Of a DNA stretch of 64,000 bases, positions 1 through 8,688 are shown piece by piece (positions within the stretch are counted from its first letter, which is position 1; each line of letters starts with the position of its first letter). The translations under genes were made by a program, and so were the position numbers. Under the pieces are notes generated by a model that did no database searches, was not told the origin of the DNA, and saw only the letters and a program-made list of their open reading frames with translations. Origin of the DNA: Hydrogenophaga sp. (GTDB taxonomy: Bacteria > Pseudomonadota > Gammaproteobacteria > Burkholderiales > Burkholderiaceae_C); assembly GCA_011391495.1 (NCBI GenBank), contig JAABQK010000004.1, positions 1 through 64,000 of the forward strand, in the 5' to 3' direction.

Positions 1-2634
1 TGATGGGTCCGCTGGTGGCGCCCTCGGTGGCGGCCAGCGCGTCCACCCAGTCCAGCGGCAGGCCACGCAGCCGCCCCTTGGTCTGCAGTGTGCCGGCCTG
101 CCAGGCCAGGCTGTCCCAGGTCAGTGTGGCCGGGCGGCTGGTCAGCGCTGGCGCAGAACGGCCAGTGGTGCCGGTGGGAGCGGCCGCCGCGGAGGCGCGC
201 GGGAGCATGCGCAGGCTGGGCTGCACCTCGACCTGCCCCGGTCCCGCTGTCACGTCGGGGCCGGCCGCCGTGGCGCGCCAGCCCAGCGACAGCGGGCCGG
301 TGTTGTGCAGCGACCAGTCCACCACGCGGTCGGGCCGGGACGCATCGCTGGCCAGCAGGCGCAGGGTGTTCAGCGCCAGCTGGCTGGCCGGTGCGTTGGG
401 TGCACTGGCGCTGCCGGGCAAGGGCCAGGCGTTGCGCAGTTGCCCGTTGGCGTCAAGCACGGCGCGCCAAGGCCCCTGGGCCACTTCGCCCTGCAGCTGC
501 AGCGCCAGAACGGCCAGGCTGCCGCCAGTCTGCAGGTGCAGGTTCCGCACCGACCAGGCGGCGTTCGATGGCGGGTTGGACGGGGTGCTGGCCGCTGTGC
601 CGGGGGGCGCGGTCGTGGTCGGGTCGTGGTCGCCGGGCTGCCTGGTCCGGTGCGTTCCGCTGCGCCGCGAAGCGGTGCGACCAACCGGTCCAGGCGCGGG
701 ATGTCCAGCGTGGCCTTCAGTTGCAGCGGCACCCGCCGCGCCGGCGTGCTGGATGCCGGTGGTGCCGGGTAGCCGAGTTCGGCCAGGCCACCCTGCCACT
801 GGGCGGACAGCCGGGCCTGACCGGCCAGCAACAGGTCGCGCAGCGCGGGCTGTTGCTGCATCCACGTGGCGATCGGTGGCCCCACCAGCGGCTGGCGCTG
901 CAGGCCGCGCAACCAGCCGAGCAGCAGCCCGGCTTCTTCCACTTGCAGCGCCAGCTCGCCCCGGCCATCGGCGTGAGCCAGCGTGCCGTCGAAGCTGCCC
1001 CGGGCGCCCGGCAGCATCAACGTGACGCTGCCCGCGAAGGTCGACGCGGTGGCGTCCACCCGGCCCTGACCCGCGAGCCGGGCCTGCACGGCGTCGAGCA
1101 CGGCGCTGCTGAAGGTCAGCACGCCGCCCGGGCTGCCCGCCGGGGCGGGGACCCACTGGCCTTTCAGCGCCAGCTCGCGCAGCCGCAAGCCCTGCTGGGC
1201 ACGGGTGGCGGGCTGGCTGGCCGACGGCAGGATGCGCGCGTCCAGATCGATCGCTGCGGTGGAGGTGCCGCTGGTGGGTGCGGTGCGGGCGCTCAGCCTG
1301 GCATCCAGCGCAGCCGGGGCCAGCGTGCTCCAGAGCAGTGCCGGGTTCACCCCGGAGGCCTTGAGCTGTCCTTGCCAGCGCGCGGGCTCGCTGGCGCTGG
1401 CGGGCTGGAACTCGCCCGTGGCGTCGATCTGGCCACGGCCGGCTTTGGCCGACAGGCGCGGCAGCAGCCAGCGCGCGCCACGTTGTTCCAGATCGGCCTG
1501 CAGACTCTGCAACGGCAGGCGCTGCTGGTCCCAGGGGCCGCTGGCCGCGTTGCTCAGGTTCACCTCGGCGATCCAGGCACCGCCCGCGGGCAGCGCGCGC
1601 AGTGTGCCGGTGAGCAGGGTGCCTGGCGCCTGCGGCCAGAGCGTCGCCAGGTCCAGACGGTGCGCGGTGGCGTCCACGCTCAGCAGCGGGTGCGGTGCCC
1701 AGGGCATCACGCGGGCGGTGGCGGCCAGCGTCGGGGTGCCGGTGGACGACGCAGCACCCGGCCGCACATCGGCCGTCACGTCCAGCGTGGCACTGGCACC
1801 GGCAAGCGTGCCGGTGCCGCTGGCCGTCGCCTGCAGCGTCAGGCTCTGCCCGTCGGGGACCGTGGCCAGCACCTCGCCCTCGGCGTTCATCAGCAGCGGC
1901 ATGGGGGCCTGGGCGCCCATCGTGGCCTGCAGCCGGTAGCGACCCTGTGCGAACCGCAGCGAATCCAGCGTGAGCTGGTGCGCGTCGGCCACGGCGGGCC
2001 GGTTTCCGAGCGTGGTCAGCAGTTCTGCGCTGGCCGGCCCGTAACGGTAATGGCCTTTGATGTCACCCAGTGCGAGCCGGTTCGGACCTTCCAGCGAGAA
2101 GCTGCCCACCGACCAGGCCACCGACACCGGCAAGGGCAGGGTGAACGACTGCAGCACCTCGGACGGCTTGGGCTCGCGACCGTCGCGCACCTCCAGCCGT
2201 TCGATGCTCACCTCCTGCAGCTGTACGCCACGTCCGCGCAGCAGGTCGGTCCACAGGCTCGCGTTCCAGCGCAGCCGCACACCATGCGCCTGAACGTTCA
2301 GGCCGTTGAACGACCACTGCAGGCGTGCGATGCGCCCGCCCTCGCGCAGGCTGCCTTCGGCGCCCTCGCTGTCCAGCAGGCCGAAGGTGTTGGCGCGGTC
2401 CTTCAGCCAGGCCTGCGCCCAGCCCAGTGTCTGGCCCATCGAGCCTGGCGTGCCGGCCCACAGCCACAGGGCGAGCACCGCCGCCAGCAGCATCGCCAGC
2501 AGAGCACCGGGCAGCCAGAGGCCGAGCCAGCCGATGCTTCGCAAGGTGCGCGCGGCGGCGCGCCCCAGCCGCTGCAGCGCACTGGCACGGGGTGTCGGGG
2601 TGGGGGCGGCAGACGCCAGGGCGGGCGGGTCCAT
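1..2634 (-). pseudogene. tamB: tamB, translocation and assembly module subunit, frameshifted and cut by window edge
   Basis: TamB is the inner-membrane-anchored, periplasm-spanning partner of TamA in outer-membrane protein insertion and lipid transport. The N-terminus shows one membrane segment (about residues 36-62), then long beta-rich AsmA/TamB-type sequence. The first frame runs from the ATG at 2634 and stops at 370, but from about position 632 onward its translation turns into low-complexity, proline/arginine-rich nonsense. Sensible TamB-like protein continues in another minus-strand frame from about 600 to position 2. The break coincides with an 11-bp tandem duplication at 611-632; removing one copy joins the two frames exactly. 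The start lies 3 bp after the tamA stop, so the two are co-transcribed. The C-terminal DUF490 domain lies beyond the window. Whether the gene is dead, phase-variable or a sequencing artefact cannot be told from here. Confidence 0.85.
611..632. repeat. Perfect 11-bp tandem duplication inside tamB
   Basis: Positions 611-621 and 622-632 both read GGTCGTGGTCG. Eleven is not a multiple of three, so the extra copy shifts the tamB frame. Taking one copy out gives a continuous minus-strand frame across the junction. A run of six G follows on the left (602-607) and is a second candidate slippage site, but the duplication alone accounts for the shift. Confidence 0.9.
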
Positions 2635-2637
2635 GGC

Positions 2638-4662
2638 TCAGAAGGTGAAGCCGACGTTGAAGTGCAGGCGCAGCGCCTTGGGCTCCAGGCCGTAGGCCAG
2701 GTCCAGCTGCAGCGGACCCACCGGGCTGTTGTAGCGCACGCCTGCGCCCACGCCCCAGCTCGCCCGCAGGTCGCCCGGCCGGTCCGCCACGGCGCCGCCG
2801 TCGAGGAAAACCACGCTTTCCCAGGGGCTGCGCACGCCGTCGCGCCAGATCGGGCGCTGCCATTCCACGCTGGCGACCGCGAGGTAGCGCCCGGCCAGCA
2901 CGCTGCCGTCTGTCTGCAGCACGCCGATGTCCCGCAGGCCGTAGCCACGCACGGTGGTGTCGCCCCCGGTCAGGAACAACTGGGTCTGCGGGATCGGTGC
3001 GTCTTCCCGGGCCCAGACCGCACCCCCCTGGAGCCTCAGCGCGAGCCGGCCTGCCGAGCGCGTGTCGGTCTCGGTGGGTCGGGCCACGCCCAGTGGCACG
3101 GCTGGCGTGTCTGCGCTGCCCATGCCAGCGGTGGACGGGCGCACCCCGAGCGGCCAGTACGACAGCCAGCGCAGCTGGGTACGCGCAAATGGGCGCCGCA
3201 CGCTGCCCAGCGTGGTGCCGCCGCCCAGCTCCACGCCAAGGCCATGGCCTGACTCGGGAAAGGGCATGCTGTCGAAGCGGCGGCGGGTCCAGGCGTAGTT
3301 GGCGCTGAGCGAAGCATCCGCGCCGCCGGGCTCCAGCAGCTTCAGCACGGAGTTGACCACCTCGGCCCGGTCGTACTGCAGGAAGACGCTGCGGTCCAGG
3401 TCGGTGCTGTCCTGCGACCGACCGGCGCGCAGCCGGGTGCTGGTGGTGGTCACGAAGTTGTCGATCTGGCGCGCCAGCTGGGCGGAGCCGATCCAGCGCC
3501 AGCCTTTCTCGTCCACCGGAGCGCTCCAGTCCGTCACCAGCACCTGGTCGGTGCGTTCCAGCTGAAGCTTGCTGGCTGCCCGCCAGCCGATGCCCGGCAC
3601 GCGGTGGTGCGTGTGTTCCAGCGACAGGCGCGCACCGCTGTCGGTGCTGCCACCCACGCCGAGCACGAGCTTTTGCTGTTTGCTCTCGCGCAGCTGCACC
3701 ACCACCGGCGCGCTGGACTGGCCGCCCGTCGGGTCGACAAAAACGTACACCGAGTCGTAGTAGCCGGTCTCGGCGATGCGCTGCTGGGCATCCTGCAACT
3801 GGGCCAGGTTGTAGTCGCTGCCCGGGGTGACGCCCGAGAGTCGCAACAGGCGTTCGACCGTGACCGGGTCGTAGCGCTCGGCACCCTCCACCCGCACCTC
3901 GCCCATGTGCAGCGGCACACCCGAATCCAGCTCGACGCTCAGGCGCACGCTGTGGTCGACCGGGTCGATGTCGGCCAGGCTGTTGTGGATGCGGCCAGCC
4001 GGATAGCGCTGCGCGGTGAGCGTGCGCAGCGCCGCGGTCTTGGCACGGTCCCAGTCGGCCTGCGTGAAGCTCTGGCCCGGTGCCAGCGTCCAGCCGCTGG
4101 TGATCTCTTCACGTTGCGCGGCGGCTTGCGGGTTGTCGGCGATGTCACCGCGAAAGTACAGGTCGGCCGATGCCACGCGGGTGATGGGGCCGGGCTCGAC
4201 CCGGATTCGCACCGTGCCGAGCGGTGTGGTGCCGGTGGCCACCGGTTCGCCGATTTCGATTTTCGGCGAGAAGTGGCCCAGGGTGCCGAGCAGGTCCCCC
4301 AGGTTGTCGGGTGCCCTGGCCAGCAGCCGCGCCAGTTCGCTGGCGTCGAGGTCGCGCAGCGTGCGAAAGCGCATCAGCTCCATGTGGCGCAGCAGGAACT
4401 CGCGCAGGTCTTCGCTGGCTTCGAGCTCGACGTCGAAGCGAGGCGGAGCCGGCGCCCGCGTGCGCGCACTGCGGCTGGCCGACGAGGGGGCGAGCGCGTC
4501 CACGGCGGCTTCGGTGGCAGCGGATTCGGTGCGGGCGGCAGGGACCGAGGGTGCGGGCGCGGGTTCGGGCGTCTGGGCCAGTGTCCAGACGGGCAGGAGA
4601 CAGACACCCAGCCCCAGCAGCCACCGGACCCAGACCGCACGGCGCAGGGAGGGAAGGTTCAT
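2638..4662 (-). CDS. tamA: TamA, outer-membrane BamA-family assembly protein
   Basis: TamA is the outer-membrane half of the translocation and assembly module that helps fold autotransporters and other barrel proteins. The 674-residue product has a signal peptide (about residues 1-29, cleaved near TLA-Q), an acidic/alanine-rich linker, POTRA-like repeats over roughly residues 75-330, and a C-terminal Omp85 beta-barrel ending in phenylalanine, as expected for an outer-membrane barrel. Length is slightly above the E. coli protein because of the linker. It starts 7 bp after the VWA gene stop and ends 3 bp before tamB, so it sits in a tight minus-strand operon. Unlike tamB it is intact. Confidence 0.92.
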   Translation of the reverse strand: MNLPSLRRAVWVRWLLGLGVCLLPVWTLAQTPEPAPAPSVPAARTESAATEAAVDALAPSSASRSARTRAPAPPRFDVELEASEDLREFLLRHMELMRFRTLRDLDASELARLLARAPDNLGDLLGTLGHFSPKIEIGEPVATGTTPLGTVRIRVEPGPITRVASADLYFRGDIADNPQAAAQREEITSGWTLAPGQSFTQADWDRAKTAALRTLTAQRYPAGRIHNSLADIDPVDHSVRLSVELDSGVPLHMGEVRVEGAERYDPVTVERLLRLSGVTPGSDYNLAQLQDAQQRIAETGYYDSVYVFVDPTGGQSSAPVVVQLRESKQQKLVLGVGGSTDSGARLSLEHTHHRVPGIGWRAASKLQLERTDQVLVTDWSAPVDEKGWRWIGSAQLARQIDNFVTTTSTRLRAGRSQDSTDLDRSVFLQYDRAEVVNSVLKLLEPGGADASLSANYAWTRRRFDSMPFPESGHGLGVELGGGTTLGSVRRPFARTQLRWLSYWPLGVRPSTAGMGSADTPAVPLGVARPTETDTRSAGRLALRLQGGAVWAREDAPIPQTQLFLTGGDTTVRGYGLRDIGVLQTDGSVLAGRYLAVASVEWQRPIWRDGVRSPWESVVFLDGGAVADRPGDLRASWGVGAGVRYNSPVGPLQLDLAYGLEPKALRLHFNVGFTF

Positions 4663-4669
4663 GCGGTGT

Positions 4670-5857
4670 TTATTTCGACAACAGCCTCATTGTCTCTTCC
4701 AGGCCTTTCAAGGTCAGCGGGTACATGCGCTGGCCCATCAGCTGCTGGATGACGCTGATGCTCTGTCGATACTGCCACACGCCCTGGGGTTCCGGGTTGA
4801 TCCAGGCGAACTTCGGGAAAGCGTGTGTCAGGCGCTGCAGCCACTCGGCGCCGGCCTCCTCGTTGTTGTATTCCACGCTGCCGCCGGGCTGCAGTATTTC
4901 GTAGGGGCTCATGGTCGCGTCGCCCACGAAGATGAGTTTGTAGTCCTTGTTGTACTTGCGGATGATGTCCCAGGTCGGGAATTTTTCGGCGTAGCGGCGG
5001 CGGTTGTTCTTCCACATGAAGTCGTAGACGCAGTTGTGGAAGTAATAGAACTCCAGGTGCTTGAACTCGCTTTTGACGGCGGAGAACAGCTCCTCGACGC
5101 GCTGGATGTGATCGTCCATCGTGCCGCCCACGTCCATGAGCAGCAGCACCTTCACGTTGTTGTGCCGCTCCGGGATCATCTTGATGTCCAGCCAGCCGGC
5201 GTTGGCGGCGGTGGCGCGGATGGTGTCGGGCAGGTCCAGCTCGAAGTCGTTGCCCTCGCGCGCGAACTTGCGCAGGCGGCGCAGCGCCACCTTGATGTTG
5301 CGGGTACCGAGTTCCTGCGTGTCGTCGTAATCGCGGTAGGCGCGCTGGTCCCAGACCTTCACGGCACTCTTGTTGCCGCCCTTGCCACCGATGCGGATGC
5401 CCTGCGGGTTGGATCCGCCATGGCCGAACGGGGAGGTGCCGCCGGTGCCGATCCACTTGCTGCCGCCTTCGTGGCGTTCCTTCTGCTCTTCGAGCCGCTT
5501 TTTCAGCGTCTCCATCAACTCGTCCCAGTCCATCCTGGGCGCGTTCGCCTTCTGCTCGTCGGACAGGATGCGCTCCAGCTCCTGGCGCAGCCAGTCCGCC
5601 GGGATGGGTTTGGTGAAGTCCGCGATCATCTCCACCCCCTTGAAGTAGGCGGCGAAGGCGCGGTCGAACTTGTCGTAGTGCTTCTCGTCCTTCACCAGCG
5701 CGGTGCGGCTCAGGTAGTAGAAGTCGTCCATGGAGCACGCGTCCGGGTTGCGCGGTCCCACCACGTCGGCCTGCAGGGCTTCGAGCAGCGTGAGGAATTC
5801 CTTGACCGAGACCGGCAATTTGGCCGCGCGCAGGGTGTAGAAGAAATCGATCAGCAT
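4670..5857 (-). CDS. VWA-domain (CoxE-like) protein, partner of MoxR ATPase
   Basis: A 395-residue protein of the CoxE/VWA family found beside MoxR AAA ATPases, thought to act as the substrate or metal-coordinating adaptor of a MoxR-VWA chaperone pair. The first 110 residues are helical; a glycine-rich linker occupies about 130-162; the C-terminal half is a von Willebrand A fold with a MIDAS-like DVGGT at 242-246 (DxGxT instead of DxSxS). No signal peptide or membrane segment is seen, so it should be cytoplasmic. The start has a good GGGAG ribosome site. It follows the GNAT gene by 15 bp and precedes tamA by 7 bp. Its substrate is unknown. Confidence 0.85.
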   Translation of the reverse strand: MLIDFFYTLRAAKLPVSVKEFLTLLEALQADVVGPRNPDACSMDDFYYLSRTALVKDEKHYDKFDRAFAAYFKGVEMIADFTKPIPADWLRQELERILSDEQKANAPRMDWDELMETLKKRLEEQKERHEGGSKWIGTGGTSPFGHGGSNPQGIRIGGKGGNKSAVKVWDQRAYRDYDDTQELGTRNIKVALRRLRKFAREGNDFELDLPDTIRATAANAGWLDIKMIPERHNNVKVLLLMDVGGTMDDHIQRVEELFSAVKSEFKHLEFYYFHNCVYDFMWKNNRRRYAEKFPTWDIIRKYNKDYKLIFVGDATMSPYEILQPGGSVEYNNEEAGAEWLQRLTHAFPKFAWINPEPQGVWQYRQSISVIQQLMGQRMYPLTLKGLEETMRLLSK

Positions 5858-5872
5858 GGCGTTCTCCCTGGC

Positions 5873-6466
5873 TCAGGCGTGCCGGTCCAGCAGGTACAGC
5901 AACTGGGCTTTCGCCTCGGGCCACTCTCCCGCCCGCATGCTGTACATGACGGTGTCGCGGATCGTGCCGTCGCGCCGCAGCGCGTGGCCACGGACCACGC
6001 CGTCCTTCTTTGCGCCCAGCCGCTCAATGGCCTTCTGCGAAGCGAAGTTGTAGTTGTCGGTGCGCCAGCCCACCACGTGGCAGCCCAGTGTGTCGAAGGC
6101 GTGGCCCATCATGAGCAGCTTGCAGGTGGTGTTCACGTGCGTGCGCTGCACGCTGCGGGCGTACCAGGTCCAACCGATCTCGACGCGCTTCACCGCGGGC
6201 AGGATGTCGTGGTAGCTGGTGCTGCCGAGCACGCGGCCGCTGGCTTCGTCGGTCACGGCGAAGGCGAAACGGTGGCCTTCGGCGCGCATCTGCAGGGCGG
6301 CTTCGATGTAGGCGCGGGTCTGGTCCGGCTCGGGCACCGAGGTCACGCGGAGCTTCCAGAGCTCGCCGTCGGCCGCGGCGTCACGCAGGCCGCCCTCGTG
6401 CTCCAGACCCAGCGGCACCAGACGCACGCCCCGGTCACCCAGGGTCGCAGGCGTGACGAAGCCCAT
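5873..6466 (-). CDS. GNAT-family N-acetyltransferase (RimJ/RimL type)
   Basis: A 197-residue GNAT acetyltransferase of the RimJ/RimL-like group, which transfers acetyl from acetyl-CoA to protein N-termini or small amines. Seen: the N-terminal LVPLGLEHEGGL-type motif, TDEASGRVLGSTSY in the central sheet, the IGWTWYARSVQRTHVN segment around the CoA-binding loop, and a C-terminal AIERLGAKKDGVVR that is typical of the family. I prefer the ATG at 6466 because GGAGG lies just upstream; an in-frame GTG at 6484 would overlap the moxR stop. It lies between the MoxR and VWA genes. The substrate cannot be read from sequence. Confidence 0.85.
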   Translation of the reverse strand: MGFVTPATLGDRGVRLVPLGLEHEGGLRDAAADGELWKLRVTSVPEPDQTRAYIEAALQMRAEGHRFAFAVTDEASGRVLGSTSYHDILPAVKRVEIGWTWYARSVQRTHVNTTCKLLMMGHAFDTLGCHVVGWRTDNYNFASQKAIERLGAKKDGVVRGHALRRDGTIRDTVMYSMRAGEWPEAKAQLLYLLDRHA

Positions 6467-6480
6467 GCACGCCTCCTGGC

Positions 6481-7323
6481 TCACCGGTTCCGCTGGTTCA
6501 TGAACACCAGCTTCTCGAACAGCGTGGTGTCCTGCTCGTTCTTCAGCAGCGCACCCACCAGTGGCGGAACGCTCACCTTGCTGTCGGCGCTCTGCAGCGC
6601 TTCGAGCGGAATGTCTTCGGCCATCAGCAGCTTGAGCCAGTCCAGCAGCTCGCTGGTGCTGGGTTTCTTCTTCAGCCCGGGCAGGTTGCGCACGTCGTAG
6701 AAGGTCTTCATCGCCGCGGTGAGCAATTCCTTCTTGAGATCGGGGAAGTGCACATCCACGATGCGCTGCATGGTCTCGGCTTCCGGAAACTTGATGTAGT
6801 GGAAGAAGCAGCGGCGCAGGAAGGCGTCGGGCAGTTCCTTTTCGTTGTTCGAGGTGATGAAGACCAGCGGGCGGTGCCTGGCACGCACCAGTTCGCGCGT
6901 TTCATAGCAGTAGAACTCCATGCGGTCGAGTTCGCGCAGCAGGTCGTTGGGAAACTCGATGTCGGCCTTGTCGATTTCGTCGATCAGCAGCGCCACCGGC
7001 TGGTCGGCGTTGAAGGCCTGCCACAGCACGCCCTTGACGATGTAGTTGTGGATGTCCTTGACCTTTTCGTCACCGAGCTGGCTGTCGCGCAGCCGCGACA
7101 CGGCGTCGTATTCGTAGAGACCCTGCTGCGCCTTGGTCGTGCTCTTGATATGCCACTGCAGCAAGGGCAGCTTCAGCGCCTGGGCCACTTCCTCGGCCAG
7201 CATGGTCTTGCCGGTGCCGGGCTCGCCCTTCACGAGCAGGGGGCGCTTGAGTGTGATGGCCGCGTTGACGGCCAGCATCAGGTCCTGGGTGGCGACGTAG
7301 TTCTCGGAACCTTGGAATTTCAT
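6481..7323 (-). CDS. MoxR-family AAA+ ATPase
   Basis: A 280-residue MoxR-type AAA+ ATPase, a family that works with VWA proteins as maturation chaperones for enzyme complexes. Walker A is GEPGTGKT at 33-40, Walker B is LLIDEID at 112-118, followed by a sensor-1 region ending in ITSNNEKELPDAFLRRC with an arginine finger. The start at 7323 (MKFQGSENY) matches the family's usual N-terminus; an upstream in-frame ATG at 7431 would place 36 low-quality residues in front and overlap the FNR-type box. It heads the minus-strand run moxR, GNAT, VWA, tamA, tamB. Confidence 0.9.
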   Translation of the reverse strand: MKFQGSENYVATQDLMLAVNAAITLKRPLLVKGEPGTGKTMLAEEVAQALKLPLLQWHIKSTTKAQQGLYEYDAVSRLRDSQLGDEKVKDIHNYIVKGVLWQAFNADQPVALLIDEIDKADIEFPNDLLRELDRMEFYCYETRELVRARHRPLVFITSNNEKELPDAFLRRCFFHYIKFPEAETMQRIVDVHFPDLKKELLTAAMKTFYDVRNLPGLKKKPSTSELLDWLKLLMAEDIPLEALQSADSKVSVPPLVGALLKNEQDTTLFEKLVFMNQRNR

Positions 7324-7417
7324 GGCATGGACTTGGGTTGGGGCGGAGGCCCGGCTGGGTCGGGGATCAGGGTAATCAATAAGCCGGCGGTGATACTCGA
7401 GTCTATATAATTGACCG

Positions 7418-7431
7418 TTGATTTTTATCAA
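7418..7431. promoter_or_regulatory. FNR/Anr-type box TTGATTTTTATCAA
   Basis: Exact match to the FNR consensus TTGAT-N4-ATCAA, in the 133-bp divergent space between the MoxR gene and the cytochrome c gene. The centre is about 33 bp before the cytochrome ATG and about 101 bp before the moxR ATG. The first spacing is too short for class II activation of the cytochrome gene and suits repression; the second would allow activation of moxR. Which gene is controlled is inference. Confidence 0.75.
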
Positions 7432-7456
7432 TCGTCCATCTCATTGTGCTTGCAAA

Positions 7457-8125
7457 ATGAACCATCTGTTGCCCATGATCGCCCGTACTCTTGTCGCCGC
7501 AGCGACGCTCACCGCGGCCGCACTGTCCGCCCATGCGCAGGGCGTCACGGGTGACGCACTGGCGGGCCAGAAGAAGGCCGAAATGTGCATCGGCTGCCAC
7601 GGCATCCCGGGCTACCAGAACAGCTTTCCCGAAATCCACAAGGTGCCCATGATCTCGGGCCAGTCGGACAAGTACATCGTCTCTGCCCTCACCGCCTACC
7701 AGAAGGGCGAGCGCAAGCACCCCTCGATGCGCGGCATTGCCGGCTCGCTCTCCCAGCAGGACATGGCCGACCTGGGTGCCTTCTACGCTGCACAAGGCGG
7801 CAAGACCGCTGCCGAAGCACCCAAGGCCGCCAGCGCCGCCGCGGCCGCCCTGATCGAGAAAGGTGCCTGCGCCTCCTGCCATGGCGCCAATTTCAGCAAG
7901 CCGATCGACCCGAGCTACCCCAAGATCGGTGGTCAGCACGCCGACTACCTGTTCGTGGCGCTCAAGGCTTACACGGTCGAAGGCAACAACGTCGTGGGTC
8001 GCGGCAACCCCATCATGGCCGGCATTGCCAAGCAGTTCAAACCGGCCGAAATGCGCGAGATCGCCAAGTACCTGGCCTCGGTGGAAGGTGAACTCCAGAC
8101 GGTGCCGCAATCGCGCTTCCGCTGA
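7457..8125 (+). CDS. Di-haem cytochrome c (cytochrome c4 type)
   Basis: A 222-residue periplasmic electron carrier. A signal peptide ends near AHA (residue 27). Two CXXCH haem sites are visible, CIGCH at 44-48 and CASCH at 138-142, each followed by a cytochrome c fold with a likely axial methionine (MRGIAG in the first domain, MAGIAKQF in the second). Two tandem domains of about 100 residues match cytochrome c4, which passes electrons to terminal oxidases. The ATG at 7457 is chosen because the signal peptide starts there. It is transcribed alone and followed by a strong terminator. The FNR-type box just upstream suggests oxygen control. Confidence 0.9.
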   Translation: MNHLLPMIARTLVAAATLTAAALSAHAQGVTGDALAGQKKAEMCIGCHGIPGYQNSFPEIHKVPMISGQSDKYIVSALTAYQKGERKHPSMRGIAGSLSQQDMADLGAFYAAQGGKTAAEAPKAASAAAAALIEKGACASCHGANFSKPIDPSYPKIGGQHADYLFVALKAYTVEGNNVVGRGNPIMAGIAKQFKPAEMREIAKYLASVEGELQTVPQSRFR

Positions 8126-8144
8126 GCTGCGCCGCGTGCCCTTG

Positions 8145-8171
8145 AAAAAGCCGCTCATCGAGCGGCTTTTT
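8145..8171. terminator. Bidirectional intrinsic terminator
   Basis: An inverted repeat AAAAAGCCGCTC / GAGCGGCTTTTT with a 3-nt loop lies between the convergent cytochrome c gene and the DUF1841 gene. It has a T-run on each strand, so it can end both transcripts. Confidence 0.9.
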
Positions 8172-8175
8172 GCTT

Positions 8176-8610
8176 TCAGTCTTTCGTGGCCCGCTGGCGC
8201 ACCTGTTCAATATAGGCTTGGCCGTCGGGCGGGCGCCCGGCACGCTGGCTTTCCCAGAGCATGCGGCCGAGGCACTCCATCACCTCATGGTGCGCGGCGT
8301 GCAGGTCGCCACGGCGCGCAGCCAGCAGCTCCACCGCCTGGCGGATGCCGGGCGGCTGGTCGATGCTGCACTGTTCGCTGATGGACAGGTGCATCGACAG
8401 GTGCAGGAACGGGTTCTCGGTACCCCCGGACGGATCGTTCATGCGGGCCAGCGCCGCGTCCACATCGGCCAGCTCGGCGTGGAATTCGGGGTGCTCGGTC
8501 ACCCATTGGCCCGCCAGCGTCTCGATGGCTTCCATCGGCTCCTGGCCCAGGCGCTTGGCGTGCACCGCACAGAAAAAGCGCCGCACATCGGCTTGTGAAG
8601 GATTGAACAT
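8176..8610 (-). CDS. DUF1841 family protein
   Basis: A 144-residue soluble protein of the DUF1841 family, common in beta- and gammaproteobacteria and of unknown function. Recognisable features are the N-terminal MFNPSQADVRRFF, a central NPFLHLSMHLSI with conserved histidines, and a C-terminal HEVMECLGRMLWESQR. No signal peptide or membrane segment is seen. The start at 8610 is chosen on the family N-terminus; an ATG three codons upstream (8619) is possible. It is divergent from the thiolase gene, 78 bp apart. Confidence 0.8.
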   Translation of the reverse strand: MFNPSQADVRRFFCAVHAKRLGQEPMEAIETLAGQWVTEHPEFHAELADVDAALARMNDPSGGTENPFLHLSMHLSISEQCSIDQPPGIRQAVELLAARRGDLHAAHHEVMECLGRMLWESQRAGRPPDGQAYIEQVRQRATKD

Positions 8611-8688
8611 GGATGCCATTGTCCCGCAGGCAACGAAGACCCCCGGCGGGCTTGGGTACAGTAACGCCACAATTTCTGGAGACAAGTC

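Noticed and set aside
88-3252. Very long plus-strand open frame opposite tamB and tamA
   Set aside because: It is antisense to clear TamA/TamB coding sequence, its translation is low-complexity Q/R/A/G, and it comes from GC-rich codon bias of the genes on the other strand.
4016-6700. 894-residue plus-strand open frame across tamA, VWA, GNAT and moxR
   Set aside because: It crosses four genes of the other strand with no recognisable domain; an artefact of third-position GC.
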